DNA from: Litomosoides sigmodontis
Taxonomy: Eukaryota; Nematoda; Chromadorea; Rhabditida; Onchocercidae
Length of the DNA: 64,000 nt
Reading direction: 5' to 3'
Assembly: GCA_963070105.1 (NCBI GenBank)
Contig: OY718803.1
Span: 11,126,327-11,190,326, forward strand
In this document: piece by piece, positions 13,335 through 26,265 of the stretch
Numbering within the stretch: position 1 is the first letter of the stretch
Layout of the letters: every line of letters begins with the position of its first letter
The notes under the pieces: model-generated
What the model was told of the DNA's origin: nothing
The model's input: the letters and a program-made list of their open reading frames with translations, nothing else
Database searches by the model: none
Position numbers and translations under genes: made by a program

Positions 13335-16300
13335 CAACGATTCAGAAGAAATTCGTTATGTGATAATTGATGAAACTCTGGAAAATGGTAGAACATCCGA
13401 TAGCTATTCATTTACAGTATCCGGATCGATGGTACATCAAAACTTTTCACCTGAACAGCAGCACGACTGTCACCTTCAGCAGCAACAGCGTTACCAACAA
13501 ACGCTTAGATACGATTGTGCCGTCCAAAATGGCTAGTTGATTATTTTTCGACATCCTATTCTAGAAAAGGATTTTATTATTTCATAAATCATCCACAATA
13601 AGATAATTCAGTTAAATCACTGGTCTTGTCATTGCCTTTATGAGTGGTAACACATCCATGAAATATTGGAATAGAGATCTAGTTTTTGTCGGATACAGAG
13701 TTTTTAGGAAAACTGTACCTGAAGTCAGTTTTATTTTCACTTGTAGTGCCCTGATTAAAAGAAACATTTTCGGTATTGAGCGCCGCTTTCATATTTTGTT
13801 TGTTTGCCCATTTGTTTATCCGTTTACTTAAAATTAATTGTTAAGAATCGTCAACTGCATCATGGATGGATAATTCATTCAGTATGTCCATCTCGAATAA
13901 TGTGAGTTCAAAAATATGTTTAAACTTACTTGTATATCGCAAGTCTTCAAGGTAGTGTAATGTATTTTTGTTTTGTTTTTTTGAATTTCAGAAAGCTTTC
14001 TCTGTAATGATATGTTCCATTCATTCATATCGGTTTAAATACAGAAAACTTGTTTTTCTATGAATTAAGTGAAATCTATTATCAATTTTTACATAGTTAT
14101 TATCCCAACTCTTTTTCACCTAACAGAGAGCACTTAATAAATCTTGAATTTGAATATGGGAACATCCAGTTTTCTAGTACAACATTCTTTTGATAATAGG
14201 TTACATTGACAGTGACCTAGTCAAAACATGTTTACTATATCAAATCATTCATTCAACCATCTATCATCTAATGGTATTTGTTTATGTTGAATAATTTGTG
14301 ATCACTTGTAGGCGCATTATTTGGCACGATGTAGCGTTTGCGATGCTCTTTTCGACTGGGAGGAATATCTGAATCATACCAAAAATTGTCGATTAGAAAA
14401 GTGTTACAAGTATATTTACTTATTCACTTCGTTAAAATTCAATCTTTAACAAATCACCAAACATGCTGCAAATAATGAAATATAGAAATTTAGGTTGTCC
14501 GCACAAAATTTTATGCAATTTCTATTGTTAATAGATAAATCAGATAATTAGCTCAGTTCATTACAAACTGCTTATTAAATTTAGATGTGATGAATGCGGT
14601 AAAGAATATAACAAGGAGCATAATTTAAAGTTACATCACCTTGCACAACATGATAAAGCGCTGGTTGAAAATGACAAGTATATATGTTCGTTTTGCCCAA
14701 AAAAGTATGCCCGATTAGCCGCCTATTATGCTCACCTTCAAATTCATGGTTTGAATGATTCACTGACATGTGCATTTTGCAAAGAAGAATTTGACTTCCA
14801 GGTTCGTTATGAAGTTAATTCATACAGAATAGTCTTGACTTTGAAAAATTTCATTTTGGCGACCACATATGGATTGAAAATTCATTAGAGTTGGAGAGCA
14901 AATATATCATATATATTACATAATCTCATATAACCAAAAAGACTGAAATTCTGAAAAATTGACTTCCATGTTTGATTTGTTTAGTTCTAGAAGAAATTCA
15001 ACTCAATGTCAAAGTCGTCTCGCAGGAACTTGGTGAGGACCAAATTTACACTTTGTACAAACATTAGAAATATTCCACTTTCATTTAGTTTTACCGTTTC
15101 AGGCTCATTTAAACAAACATTTACGTCTGCAACATTGCTATCCTCGTTTGGGAGATATTGTTACTGTTGAAATATGTAACAAATGTGGTATCGCTATTTT
15201 CAACAAAGAAGCAATGGAGGAACACAAACAGATGCATCGAAAAATAAAGTAATTTTTATTAGTCGAGCTATTTTACTGAATATAACAGGAAGGAAATGCT
15301 CGACAACTCCGTAGACATTTTAAATGATGACACTGGTCAACAGTGAAAGGATAGCTCTGGTCGTTAAGCCTTAACAGTATTGAAAGCTATTTTTAGGACA
15401 TTTGGCTTCACCAAGTGTTCTTTGTTAGAATTAATTATTATAAGAGTAAGGTAAAACTTATTAATGCAGTTATCGATAGTTTTTAGTAAGACAATGAAAA
15501 GAAATAAACGGAAACGTGAATCTGATCCAGGTGATAGAGCTCATAAATGTGAGGCATGTGGCAAAACATTCAAAAAAAGATTTGAATTAATGCGCCATTA
15601 TGTTGTCCATACAAGCAAGTTCTTTTGATTTTATTTTTAATTTAAGTTTCGAATTGGTCCGATGTGTGGTAGAGATGAACTTATCGATGTAGCTGCAGAA
15701 CATGACTTAAAGATTGCGGTTAATCTACGCAATTTTCAAGCATTTCATGCATGTTATCACTGATTCACAAATGAACTGTTAAAGTAACCTCATCGAGAAC
15801 AACGTGATGTAGAGATGTGGGAAACAGTCCAGCTTTGAGCTGAATTTTGTTGAGAGCTGAAGGGGTGTATCTTAATAGATAGTATATCATACAGTTATGT
15901 GCTGTGTGTATTTTCACTTCATGTTTCAGAAGAACGCCGTTTTGTTTGTGAAATTTGTGGAAAGCGGTTTTCCCAAAAAGCTTCGTTGGGACAGCACACA
16001 TTAACTCATAATGCATTTACTGCCCAAACTCATAAATGTTCACTTTGTGATGCAACCTTTTCACAAGTGCGTTTTTTTTAAGAACTATTAAGTGCATCTT
16101 TCTAAACAAAAATTAATATAATTAAGAAAATACAATATTGTTTGATATCCAGTCTTTCGACTAGCTGGAAAAAATTTGATTTTAGGATTTGTTGAAATGA
16201 TTTCGTATGTTTTTACTATTGTTTTTCGGTATTTCTTTTCTAATGTTGGTTGGCTATTATGCCCAATTTCAAATACTTTTTTATTTTAAATTAACATGGT

Positions 16301-19300
16301 TGATCATTTTTTAAATTTTCAAAATATATGCGCCTTCTTTTCGATTTTAGGTTTTTGGTTTAATGGGTTAGCAGGAAAAAGCGTCTAGTCTCATAGATTC
16401 CAATCTCTGCAGATAAATTTTTGTGGTTCCAGTTCTGGAATTACTTTAAAGATTGTTAGATATGTGAATTTGTTTTTTTACAGGCTGGGAATTTACGTCG
16501 TCACGTGAAACTTTTACATCCACCAGATGCCACATCGCGTCCAGTTTTTCGGTGTCTTAAGTGTACATGTGTGTTCAATTCGTTGCAGCCACTGCAAGTA
16601 CATTCTCGAAAACGGCACCCAGAACAAGGTTTGGTGTATTCACTTAAATTAATTGGAATGCTTCAAGCGTTAGAATTCAAAATTAATTGTTCATACTTTT
16701 AGGATGAACTTACATAGTTTCTTGTTCTCAACTCTGCACTTTCCGAGATTCTTACTTCTGATTTTTTCAGTTTGAATTATTTTTTCAGCCCTGAAAAATT
16801 CTACCATTGTTGAAGAAGGAACTGCTAATCCACAGGTATCATGTAGAATGCTCACGAATTAAATTCTAAGTTGATTGCGTTTTCTCAAAGAAAAAACTGT
16901 TGGTGTTTCCTTGTTTTCTAGATAGAGTTCAAAGTTCTGTAATGAGTAGAATATTTTTGGTGAATAATTTAAAAACGAGAAGTTTTAGAAAGAAAATAAA
17001 GAACGTAAGTTTTGTTGCTGTATGTGTGAGAAAGCTTTCGGCAAAACATCCGACTTGGTACGACATTATCGAATACATAGTGGTGAACGACCATTTTCAT
17101 GCAATCGATGTGGCCGAGACTTTAATTTGAAGTCTTCATTAAAGTTACATATGGATAGTCATGTCCGCGCTGACCATCCCGATAATTACTATACATGTGC
17201 GCGTTGTCCTGTTTGTATGAAACAGGTAAGCGCTCTTTTTGTTTACTTGAAAGATTTTCAAAGTTTAGAATTTTAGAATTGTAGAAAGTACAAATAAGAA
17301 AAGTGAAAGAAGGAATTTTCAGTTAGCATCGGCGCCATCATTACGTCGCCACCTCAAAATCCATGAAAGGTCGTTGGAACATTGTGGAGTATGTTCGCAA
17401 GTAAATTCATTTTCGATCATTTTGTTCTATTTACAACCATATATTGTGATGTGTGTATTAGGATTTTGTTTGCAGTTCATACACTATTTTTCGTAGAACT
17501 ATCACGTCATTATTTGACCCAAAAATGTACATTATTGTTTTATGTGCACGTCCACATGCCTGGTCCAAAATCTACATTTAAGTTTTGTAACTCGTAACTC
17601 ATATGTATAGAAATGGACTTTGCATTTTTAGATTTTCCTGAGCAAAAAAGCATTGGAGCAACACCAGATAGCCTGTTTAACAGCAAATGCTGAAGTGGGC
17701 TCATCCGGAAGTTTGCTGGAACTTTTGCCACCTACTGAAATTACCTCTGTAAATACTGAGCCAGAGCGGAAACCATATAAATGTCGCACATGTACTGCAT
17801 CGTTTTCGTCACTTCGCTGTTTGAAGGAACATATCAATCGACACACAGGCATTAAACCACACATATGCCGATTATGTTATAAGTCATTTTACACCTCAGG
17901 TACTTCGTAAAATTCACAGTTGCTTTTCAGGTTAATTTTGAGAGCTATAGGTATAAACACCTGCAAGTACAGCTAAGGATTAGTAAAACTGTAATAATAC
18001 TAGTATTTGATTGTTCGGATGTGAAGACCTTACAGTTTCAAAATTTTTTAACATCCTTGTTTTTCCATCCGAAAATTGCTTCATGTAAAGAAAAATTAGT
18101 TGTTTCTTTATAGGTCAGTTAAAATGTCACAGCGTGATACATACCAATAAGCGGCCATTCAAGTGTTTAATCTGTGACCAAACATTCAGACGCCGTTCTC
18201 ACCTTAAAGCGCATACGGCCACACACCCACGGCCCAACAGCTTGACAAACTTTGTTAGTTATTACTCTTTTTGATACTTGACAATTGAAATGTATTACTG
18301 ACACACTCTGCTTATTGATTTGATTTGAGTTGTGTTTGATTTTAAAAGTATTTGAAGGTATCGTTTTGTTTCTCCGTCAAAGAAGGTATTGAATGCAACA
18401 TCCATTACGTAAATGTCAGGGGTAACTGGTTGGCAAGAGGTTAACTCTAAGTGGAGTAGGCAGGATTTAAGAAACTTTGATATCTTTTCATAACAAGTAT
18501 AAAATGTTCTGTGTTAGATAACTGAAATGAAATAAGATAATGATTCCAGTGAGGCACCAATCACTTTCATTTTATGCTTATAAAATGATTACTTCAGGAA
18601 TCTCTGTCATGGTCGCCTGATAATTTATTTAGTAAAAGTGTACAGGTCGATAACACCCATTTTAGTGAAAATGACCTTACCAACTTTGATTTTTCGTCTC
18701 TGGATGCGAATTCGAAACAGATGAACATTGATAGTTCAGCTGAGGTAATTAACATATTTCATTCATGTTACTCAGTCTCATTCGGTAGTTTTGCACTACA
18801 TGAAAAGTATCTTGAAACTTGTGCATACACAGCATATATTGTATTCTGATGGTAGGATAAGGTACTATTTTCTTCAAAATTGAGTAACAAACAAATTAGA
18901 TGCACCGAATTTTCAAAAGTTACAATGATTTCAATTTTTTTACTATTTCAGACATCATATTTGAATAGTTGTTTGATGTCACAAGGTTGCGATTTAGTAA
19001 ATGGTTTGGCAGTTGAAAAATTTCAAGAAACCCGTTGTCCTGTGTGCTTTTTTAGTTTCAGTTCAGGTAAATTTTCATATCCACTGTTTTTTCTTTCCAT
19101 AGAATTAACAAGGAATTAGGATTATTTGCAGATGCTACGTTATCAACTCATTTGTACAATATGACTTCTGATCCGCTACATAGTCTTCCTGTCTTGGCAT
19201 GTAATCATTGCTCAAAGACCTTTTCCGGATGTGTTGGCCTTGCTGATCATTTACAAGCATTCCATCGTGCAGTAAGTTTTTCATACCTAGAAGTATCTAA

Positions 19301-22048
19301 TGCAGAAGGATGAAAAATCGTAGAAGGCATTAAATAAGCAGAAAAGATTGCTTCTTCTGTCGGTCTATTAAGATATTTTAACAAAGTGGTAAACAAATAG
19401 CAGATATCGTTTGCTTGTTACCTGACATGAAATCGCTACAATAGCATTGCGACGAGTTGAATAATTGATTGAGTTACTAGAATGTACAGTGACAATGCCA
19501 CTCATGGAAGGACTTACGTTACCTTTTCCTTTTAACGCGATTAGAAATGAAGAAAGAAAATCCTCATTAGTTTTACTAAAATCCACTTTTTTAAAACGGC
19601 ATTATTTGCAGAGCCAACATGAAGAACGAAGTTTCACTTGTGATACAAACTTCTTATTAAAAGAGGACCAGGTTTGCATATTTCTGGTTCTATTAATTAT
19701 CAGTGCTCGACTTATGACGTTGTCCAATGATACATTTTTGATAATACTGATAAGTAATGTTAATATTTGAAAGCAATAGTTATGTAGGGTTTACCCTTAT
19801 TTTCATACATTAGAGGAGTTGAAATGGCATTAGAGAAAAATTATGTGTTTTGAATTGATTTGCTGTCGATTGATTTGAGTAAAAAAACGAAAAGATGAAA
19901 TACAAGAAGGGATATCAACTACAATTAAATCAGTTCATTTCTGCTTTGGGTTACTGTTTTTTTAGCGATCGCATGTATGTGATGTATGCGATCGGCGATT
20001 CAAAAAACCATCCGATTTGGTACGGCATAAGAGAATCCACACAGGTGATTTCGATCATTCATTTAATTTCTTGCAGTGACACGTTAGCGTGGCTTAAATT
20101 CTTTGAAAAAAGTTTTTCCTGAAATTTTTGTTTTAGGTGAGAAACCCTTTTTATGTGGGATATGCGAACGGTCTTTTCGGGTTAAATCGACTTTATATCA
20201 ACATCTGAAAATACACGAGGATTTGGGCAGTGCACGTGAAATGTGTTCATTGTGCAAGCGGTGTTATTGTTCGTTGTCAGCTTTACGGCAGCATCTGTAT
20301 TTAGCTCATGCAGAAGAGAAATCTTTCAAATGTAGTGATGAAACATGCAGCGAACGATTTAAGTAAGCTTTTGGAGTTATTGGTTTTCGAGAACGTATAG
20401 GAATTTTCTTTGAATGTCATTTTCACTATTTGTTTATAAAATGAATGCAATACCTTGACTACAGGACTGCTCGAAGCCGTGATGCACACGTGAGACAATT
20501 ACATTCGTATGTGGCTGTTGATGGCGTTGGTGATGTTGCGCCTTCGCTTTCCGTCAATGAGCAATTTCGCGCAACTGCATTACAGTTGGCGCCTGATCCT
20601 AAAAATGCGGGACTTGTGCAACCCTCTCTTAATTCTGCTTTTTCACGTACTGTAAGCAAGGTTTGTTGGATGATGCTTTTCCTTTATTTTTAGTTGAAAT
20701 ATTTGTGCAATTGTTAGGAACACTTCGCTATGATTGGTCTAATTTTGTTTTAGGACATGAGCAATACGGCAACGCATATTGTGTTAAGACTACAACCACA
20801 TCCGAATCCGCAAACTGTTGAAGTGACAGTTAATGAAATTTCGTAAGTTAACATTCGCATGAATATTTCTTACTGCTAAGCTCTTTGCAAACTTCATCAT
20901 TTCGAGTTGTAAAACTTGTTATGATTTTTAGAAATATCGATATATTAATATTTGCCAGTGCATTAATTTAAAACTGTTAACTTTAATTGAAGTTTGGCTT
21001 TAATGAAATTTATTAACACTTATATTCTTCAACTGAAGTGTTAGCGATGTGAATGAAATAAGCAGCTGTGGTGCGATTGTGATTCCGATACAGATGTTGC
21101 GCTCATTATCACCGGAAGGTGTGATGCTTCGAATTGCTATTTCTTACCCATTCTTGAATGCTGGTTCTTTCATCATTGTCGATTCACAGCGCATGTTTGC
21201 TTTTTTATCACGAAAAGAAGTAAGCTCTTTTCTGAAATTGAGTTTTAAAATTGGAATTTTATGTCGAAGGTATCAATAACTTATGGGTGGATTGATATTA
21301 AATAAGGTCACTTAAGACCAGTGGTGCGAAGGCTTCAATTAGGGAGTGGAAAAGTATCACAGACGAAAAAAAAGGTATCACGGAGAGTTTTTATCAACAT
21401 ATCTGTTACAGACGGACACTATAATGGTGCCACTGAATGCATCTGTTGAACTTACTAACTTACCATTGAGTTTATATACAAGTCCGGAAGATTTTGATGC
21501 TTTGACACAACCGCCCACATTCATCTCGAATTGTGTTATTTGTGACGAAAGTTTCTCTACTCAGGAAGAAAGCGATGCACATTTCGGTAGCGAAGATCAT
21601 GAAACAGCACAGGTAACTTCTATCTGTTTTGATCAGAAAGTAAGATGCTCGCATTCAAAAGTGACAATTTATGATTGGGCGACTTTCCTTGCTTAATTTC
21701 AGTTTTTCTCGCTCCCGCAATTGACGCGTCATTTGGATAGAGCGACAGGAGCAGAAAACAACGATCATTTTCAGCCTTTTATGTAAGTCTTTTCTGACAC
21801 CGAAGTTTAATTTGCCGCTGTTATTTCCATTATTTTCCGCATATTTTGCTATGAATTTCATTCACATCGCTAATGATAACGATCTCTAATGGAATTTCAG
21901 GACCAGAATGGAAGTGTGTAAGCTTTGTTTGGAACAGTTTCAGGATCGTGAATGTTTACTGGCACACATTCGTCGGGAGCATGAACGAGACAGTATTGAT
22001 TTGCTTGATCGCAATGATATGTTAATTTGGCGTCGTACTTTAAATTAG
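13309..22048 (+). CDS. Multi-C2H2 zinc-finger protein (~24 fingers)
   Basis: Probable nuclear DNA-binding factor. Exon 1 (from 13309, about 70 codons) encodes a Gln-rich, finger-free N-terminus. Then follow 14312-14409, 14585-14801, 15103-15248, 15487-15614, 15930-16066, 16484-16628, 16789-16835, 16989-17225, 17323-17400, 17632-17899, 18114-18253, 18598-18744, 18952-19066, 19132-19271, 19612-19671, 19966-20044, 20137-20362, 20465-20660, 20754-20842, 21045-21219, 21412-21612, 21703-21782 and 21901-22048 (TAG). From 14312 on, phases close exactly and give 1098 residues. About 24 finger units are seen; canonical linkers include HTGEKPF (20 kb) and HSGERPF (17 kb). Two are C2HC, and the unit split at 19066/19132 lacks its last ligand. 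The many dispersed fingers and the motif [19 protein letters not shown] recall vertebrate ZNF236, but orthology is only a guess. The join of exon 1 to the rest is not resolved. One intron must use a GC donor. Confidence 0.88.
15615..15929 (+). other. GC-AG intron in the zinc-finger gene
   Basis: The exon 15487-15614 ends before GCAAGT, the ideal form of the rare GC donor, and the next exon starts at 15930 after TTTCAG. This splice gives the linker HT-K-ERRFVC, matching the classical H-TGERPFxC spacing. The nearby GT donor (15619) would put the next finger out of frame. Confidence 0.7.
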
Positions 22049-22610
22049 TTATAAGTGGCCTTTGCTATAATGTTCTGTTTTTTAGCTTAATGTCGGTTGC
22101 TTTTTATTCTTTATATTTTTTTCCTATAACTACATTTTGTTACATTTTGTGTGTGCATGCTCAGAAAGCTTCGGTGCGTATACCGTTATTTTTTTTGGCA
22201 AAGAAGATATAGTGTTACTGTTTTGATGTTATTACTCGATCCATACACATACACATGATCGATCGTGCAATACTCTGTACAAAGTGTACATTTTTTGATG
22301 AATGCAATAATACCTGCATTTTTGATCTGTTATTTTTCTAAACGCCATGAATAAATAAGTTATTTCGAAATGTCCTTTTGTTCTTTTCTGGTTAACCATG
22401 TCACTGCATTTTATATTGGTCGAAATTCACTAAAAAATGGAGAAAAAGAATAAATGAAAGTATAAGTTTTAAGTGGGAAGGCAGAGCAGCGATGCTTTTC
22501 TTCAGCGTATCCTTGGTACATATCGCTGTTGATGATCGCAAGATACATTTAATGGGGTAGTACTTATTATCAGGTGTAATCATCGAATGCAGTCGCGGAA
22601 GCATTTCAGG
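22049..22610 (+). other. Zinc-finger gene 3' UTR and spacer before the RING gene
   Basis: An AATAAA poly(A) signal is at 22350-22355, about 300 bases after the stop. A TTTCAG acceptor (AG at 22608-22609) then precedes the next ATG by one base. The close same-strand spacing would fit either independent trans-spliced genes or a two-gene operon. Confidence 0.5.
22350..22355 (+). terminator. Polyadenylation signal AATAAA, zinc-finger gene
   Basis: A canonical hexamer lies on the coding strand 302 bases after the TAG and before the next gene. It is the only such hexamer I noticed in this spacer. Confidence 0.5.
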
Positions 22611-25004
22611 ATGGATTCAGATGTACAACATGCTAAAATGCATTTTATTCGGTTCAAAAATTGTGTTGTATCGAATACATCACTATGGAAGTACTGCGAA
22701 TTTCATTCAACTTGCTGCTTAAATTTAGTTTTCATGGTATATATTCCTCAGAAAATTTTCGTTCATAAATCGTCTCAAAAGAATGTGTTAAAATATTGGT
22801 TGGTCAATCAAGTAAAAGTTAATCAGATGATAGATAGGATCGTCTGATATAAAACATTTTAAAAGGCTGACATTAATGTAGTATGAAGTGCGTGGTAGAT
22901 TTCAGAAAGACTTTGAGGAGCTGCCGCTTGTGGGTTTTTCAGTATGTTCCGGGATTGAAATCGTTAGGAAAAAATTACATCCCAGTAATACAGTGGCATT
23001 TAAGAGTTGGGATTCACCGAAAATGCCATCGTGGGCTAGGAATCGGGTGAAAACAGGTATGTATTGTAAAGTAAACTTTTACCAATAGCATGTGTTCTAT
23101 TTATTATAGTAAATTTCTTTGGTGAAATTTTTGTTTCAGATGATTATCTTCGAATACTTTTACGATTTGAGATGACACGTTTGGGTGTCTGTTTCCGTCT
23201 CAATTCATTACCACCATCTTGCCGTATTTATTTTGATTACCTTCCCGATTATTCGATGGAAAAATTATATTTAGCACTAACAAGCTGTGAAATTTTCAAT
23301 GAAGAGGTAAGAATGAATCAGTTTATAATAAATTGAAGCTTGCCGGCTAGTGTATTAAATTTCTTAGTGTTCAGAATAATTGTTTCTTTAATGTTGCATC
23401 CGTGATTTCTATTATTTTAAAAATTTATTTAAGAATGGAAATATGTAACTAATATTCTGGTTCTTAAAGAGTGAAGAATTACATGAAAATTTTAAGTGCA
23501 GGAAGTAAGGGAGATTTTGCAAATGCTGTTTTGAAGTAAAGATTGTCTTCGGAAATGCTATTTAAATGACATTATGTGCATTATGCGAATCTTAATGGTC
23601 GAGGCTAATTATATTTTTCTTATTACTTATCGTTGTTTTATTTTGCAGAACAAACCTCCTATTGCAATTCTAAATCCTTTTGAAATGTTCACATGGACAG
23701 CGCAAAAGAAACGAAGGGCTGTCTGTAATGTAGAGCGGAAAGCTATCAAGCCGTCGGCTGAAGTCGCAACGCCTACATCCAAGAAGGTACTTTATTTGTC
23801 ATTTTACATTTTATAATTTTGCGAAATGCTTTTTGAAACTTCGAACTTTTACTTTCGTGAAATAGCAAAATTTTAATTCAATAATCTAATCTGTTGCTTT
23901 ATTACATAATTTCAAAATCTCTTCAATGTTTCATATGACTTCTTTATTACTAAATCGGAAATAGTTGGAGGAAACACTTTTGTGTTAAACAATGAAATGA
24001 TTGTTCATTAATAACTGTGACTAGGTATTTTGTGGCTAAGTGCTAGGATTTTTTCTTTTTCTTTTATAATTTTAACTGTAAAATAAGAACAAGCTCTTTA
24101 ATAAATGGCTGATTTCTTGTTGCTTTTCCGCAACTATTATTTCTTTACATACCTTGTAGGCCACACTACCGATATGTACATTTTGCTGGGAACGACCCAT
24201 TGATATGCTTCTAATCCCATGCAATCACGCAGTGTGCTGTAACAGTTGTAAAGACAATTATATAAACTACGAACGACGAAGAAATAAAACAAGAAATATT
24301 TCAGCGGAAGTTGTATGCCCAATTTGTCGGAAAAAAAGTATGTTTTGTTAGTTATTTCGTTGTAGGTATAATTTCTATTCTTTCAGTTCTTAAGTTTAAA
24401 ATGCATTATTGGATTCATTGTGTTTCACATCAACTGTCCAAATTAACTGAAACCTAAAATGTTAATTAACAAAACGATCATGAGAGAAATTAGTGAGAAA
24501 AGGAACCGCAAAGGCAGGTAACACATATAAAGTGACAAAACGTAAATTTCTCATTGTTATTGTTATCTTATTGAGCCTAATATTAAATCTTTTTCATTTT
24601 ACTTATACTTAAGAAAAAAATTTTTCAGAATAATATGAGTACGTTATGTTTGGTTTTTCAGTATTAGACATTCTGTGTTTGATTTAGCTCAGTTAGCGCA
24701 GCGAATGTATGAATTCATCAAATGTGAATGGCGAAATCTCGGAGATTTGAAAGTTTGATGAAGAAAAATACTGTCCTTTTCAGTTGAAAGTGTTGCACAA
24801 ATTTGGTTTCCCAAAAATTATCGTTGTTTGCTCTGCGGTTGTGACACGATGTCTGCAGTTGCTGGTGGTGAAAATGGTTGTGGATGTGTTATTGGATGTT
24901 ATGAAAAAGCACGGAAGTTATGTGATGACGGTGGTTTATGTCCCCATTGTCACAGTAAGCTTATCGATGTGTTGCACGTTTTTATTCAAGGCGATAAGTC
25001 TTAA
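22611..25004 (+). CDS. RING-finger protein with a second Cys-rich C-terminal cluster, family unknown
   Basis: Exons 22611-22736, 22906-23056, 23140-23306, 23649-23786, 24160-24337, 24688-24723 and 24784-25004 (TAA) join in phase to 338 residues. The ATG sits one base after a good trans-splice-type acceptor. The exon at 24160 encodes a RING-HC pattern: CTFC, then 11 residues, CNHAVCCNSC, a basic stretch, and CPIC. The last exon adds a second cluster (CLLCGC, GCGCVIGC, LCPHCHSKL) that may be a partner zinc module. The N-terminal 200 residues are unfamiliar, and I recognise no SPRY, B-box or KH domain. RING proteins are commonly E3 ubiquitin ligases, so that role is inferred from the RING alone. 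The first exon and the short exon 24688-24723 are the least certain parts; the latter depends on a 60-base intron. Confidence 0.72.
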
Positions 25005-25969
25005 TGTGGGGACAGAATTTCATTTTTAAATTTTCTAAAAGTATTTAAAATGTTTTCTCAAATCGCTACATTGGTTTGGAACCATTCCAAAAGTTTCTTA
25101 AGTTGTAACCAAAGATCGAAAAAAATGAAATTGTAATTTCGATGAATTCAGAAGCGAAATGATAGGTGATTAGTTGGCATTAATTTTTTTCAAAAATCTT
25201 TCAGTTCCATGATGAAACATTCACATCTTATAACAACTACATTTTCGTGAACTTTGATTTTCCTTTCCCTTTTAAGCTTTGTTAGTTCTGAGAGAATGTT
25301 AAATATACCTTCCCTTTTTTTAAGATACTGCAGTTTATTGTAATTGTTTATTCTTAATATTTTATATTGTCTAAAAAAACGAGAAGAGCTTTCTGATAGA
25401 TGTATCATCAGTTGTGATAATTGTATTCCTTTTTTTGTTTACGCGTGTCTGATCACTGTTGCTTTCATGTACGCGTCTACATGGTTATCCTTTTTTTTAT
25501 AATGGTTTGTTGAACTTTCGAAATGTTTTAAAAAATACTGACCCTGAATTTTAAATTTTGGAAGAGAAATAAATTCCAAAGAACTTGCAGTAGCTAATTT
25601 CTGCACTTATTTATAATTGGTTGTTGTCGTGAAAGGAAGCACGGATGTAGCAAGGCAAAAAGGTATGTAATCATTGTACAGTGAGACCTTAATATAAGTT
25701 TATAGCAAATAATAATCATTACTTTTTAAAAGATTTCCTTATCCTTATCAATGCTCAGATTTACAAGTCTAAAATCCGAGACGTGATTGTATAACAAGGA
25801 GAGCCGTTAAAAAAGCAATTACTTCGAAGGTTTTGTTTTCAATGAAAAACTGAATACATACACAGAATAACACCAAAATTGCCCGTCGAATACTTAAATC
25901 AGTCCTTGAAAATCTTATTTGTCGCCATTTGGAATGTAGTACTCTTCTAACTGCGAGGGAAATTCTCTT

Positions 25970-26265
25970 TTGTTATTTACTATTGTTGCTATTTGTTATC
26001 ATCATTTATTACTATGTTGTCTTTACTAACATCTTCACTAGTATTATCAACTAACACCACTGTCATTAATGTAATTATCATCACCATATCATTACTGTCG
26101 TCGTTATCATTAATATCGTAGTATTATTGCTGCTGTTAATTATTAGTATCGTAGTATGATCATAGTGTTATTGCTATAGTACTATCATTATTGTATACTT
26201 ATTGTTAACATTATTTTTGCAATTGTTAATATTATCTGTCATGTTGTTGTCGTTGTTGCTGTTGC
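25970..26265. repeat. Degenerate trinucleotide (ATT/ATC/GTT) tract
   Basis: Almost every third base is T or A in an ATT-like pattern with many substitutions (TATTGTTGCTATTTGTTATC and similar). It resembles an old, decayed version of the perfect TAA/ATT arrays found at 43.6 and 49.4 kb. Confidence 0.6.
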
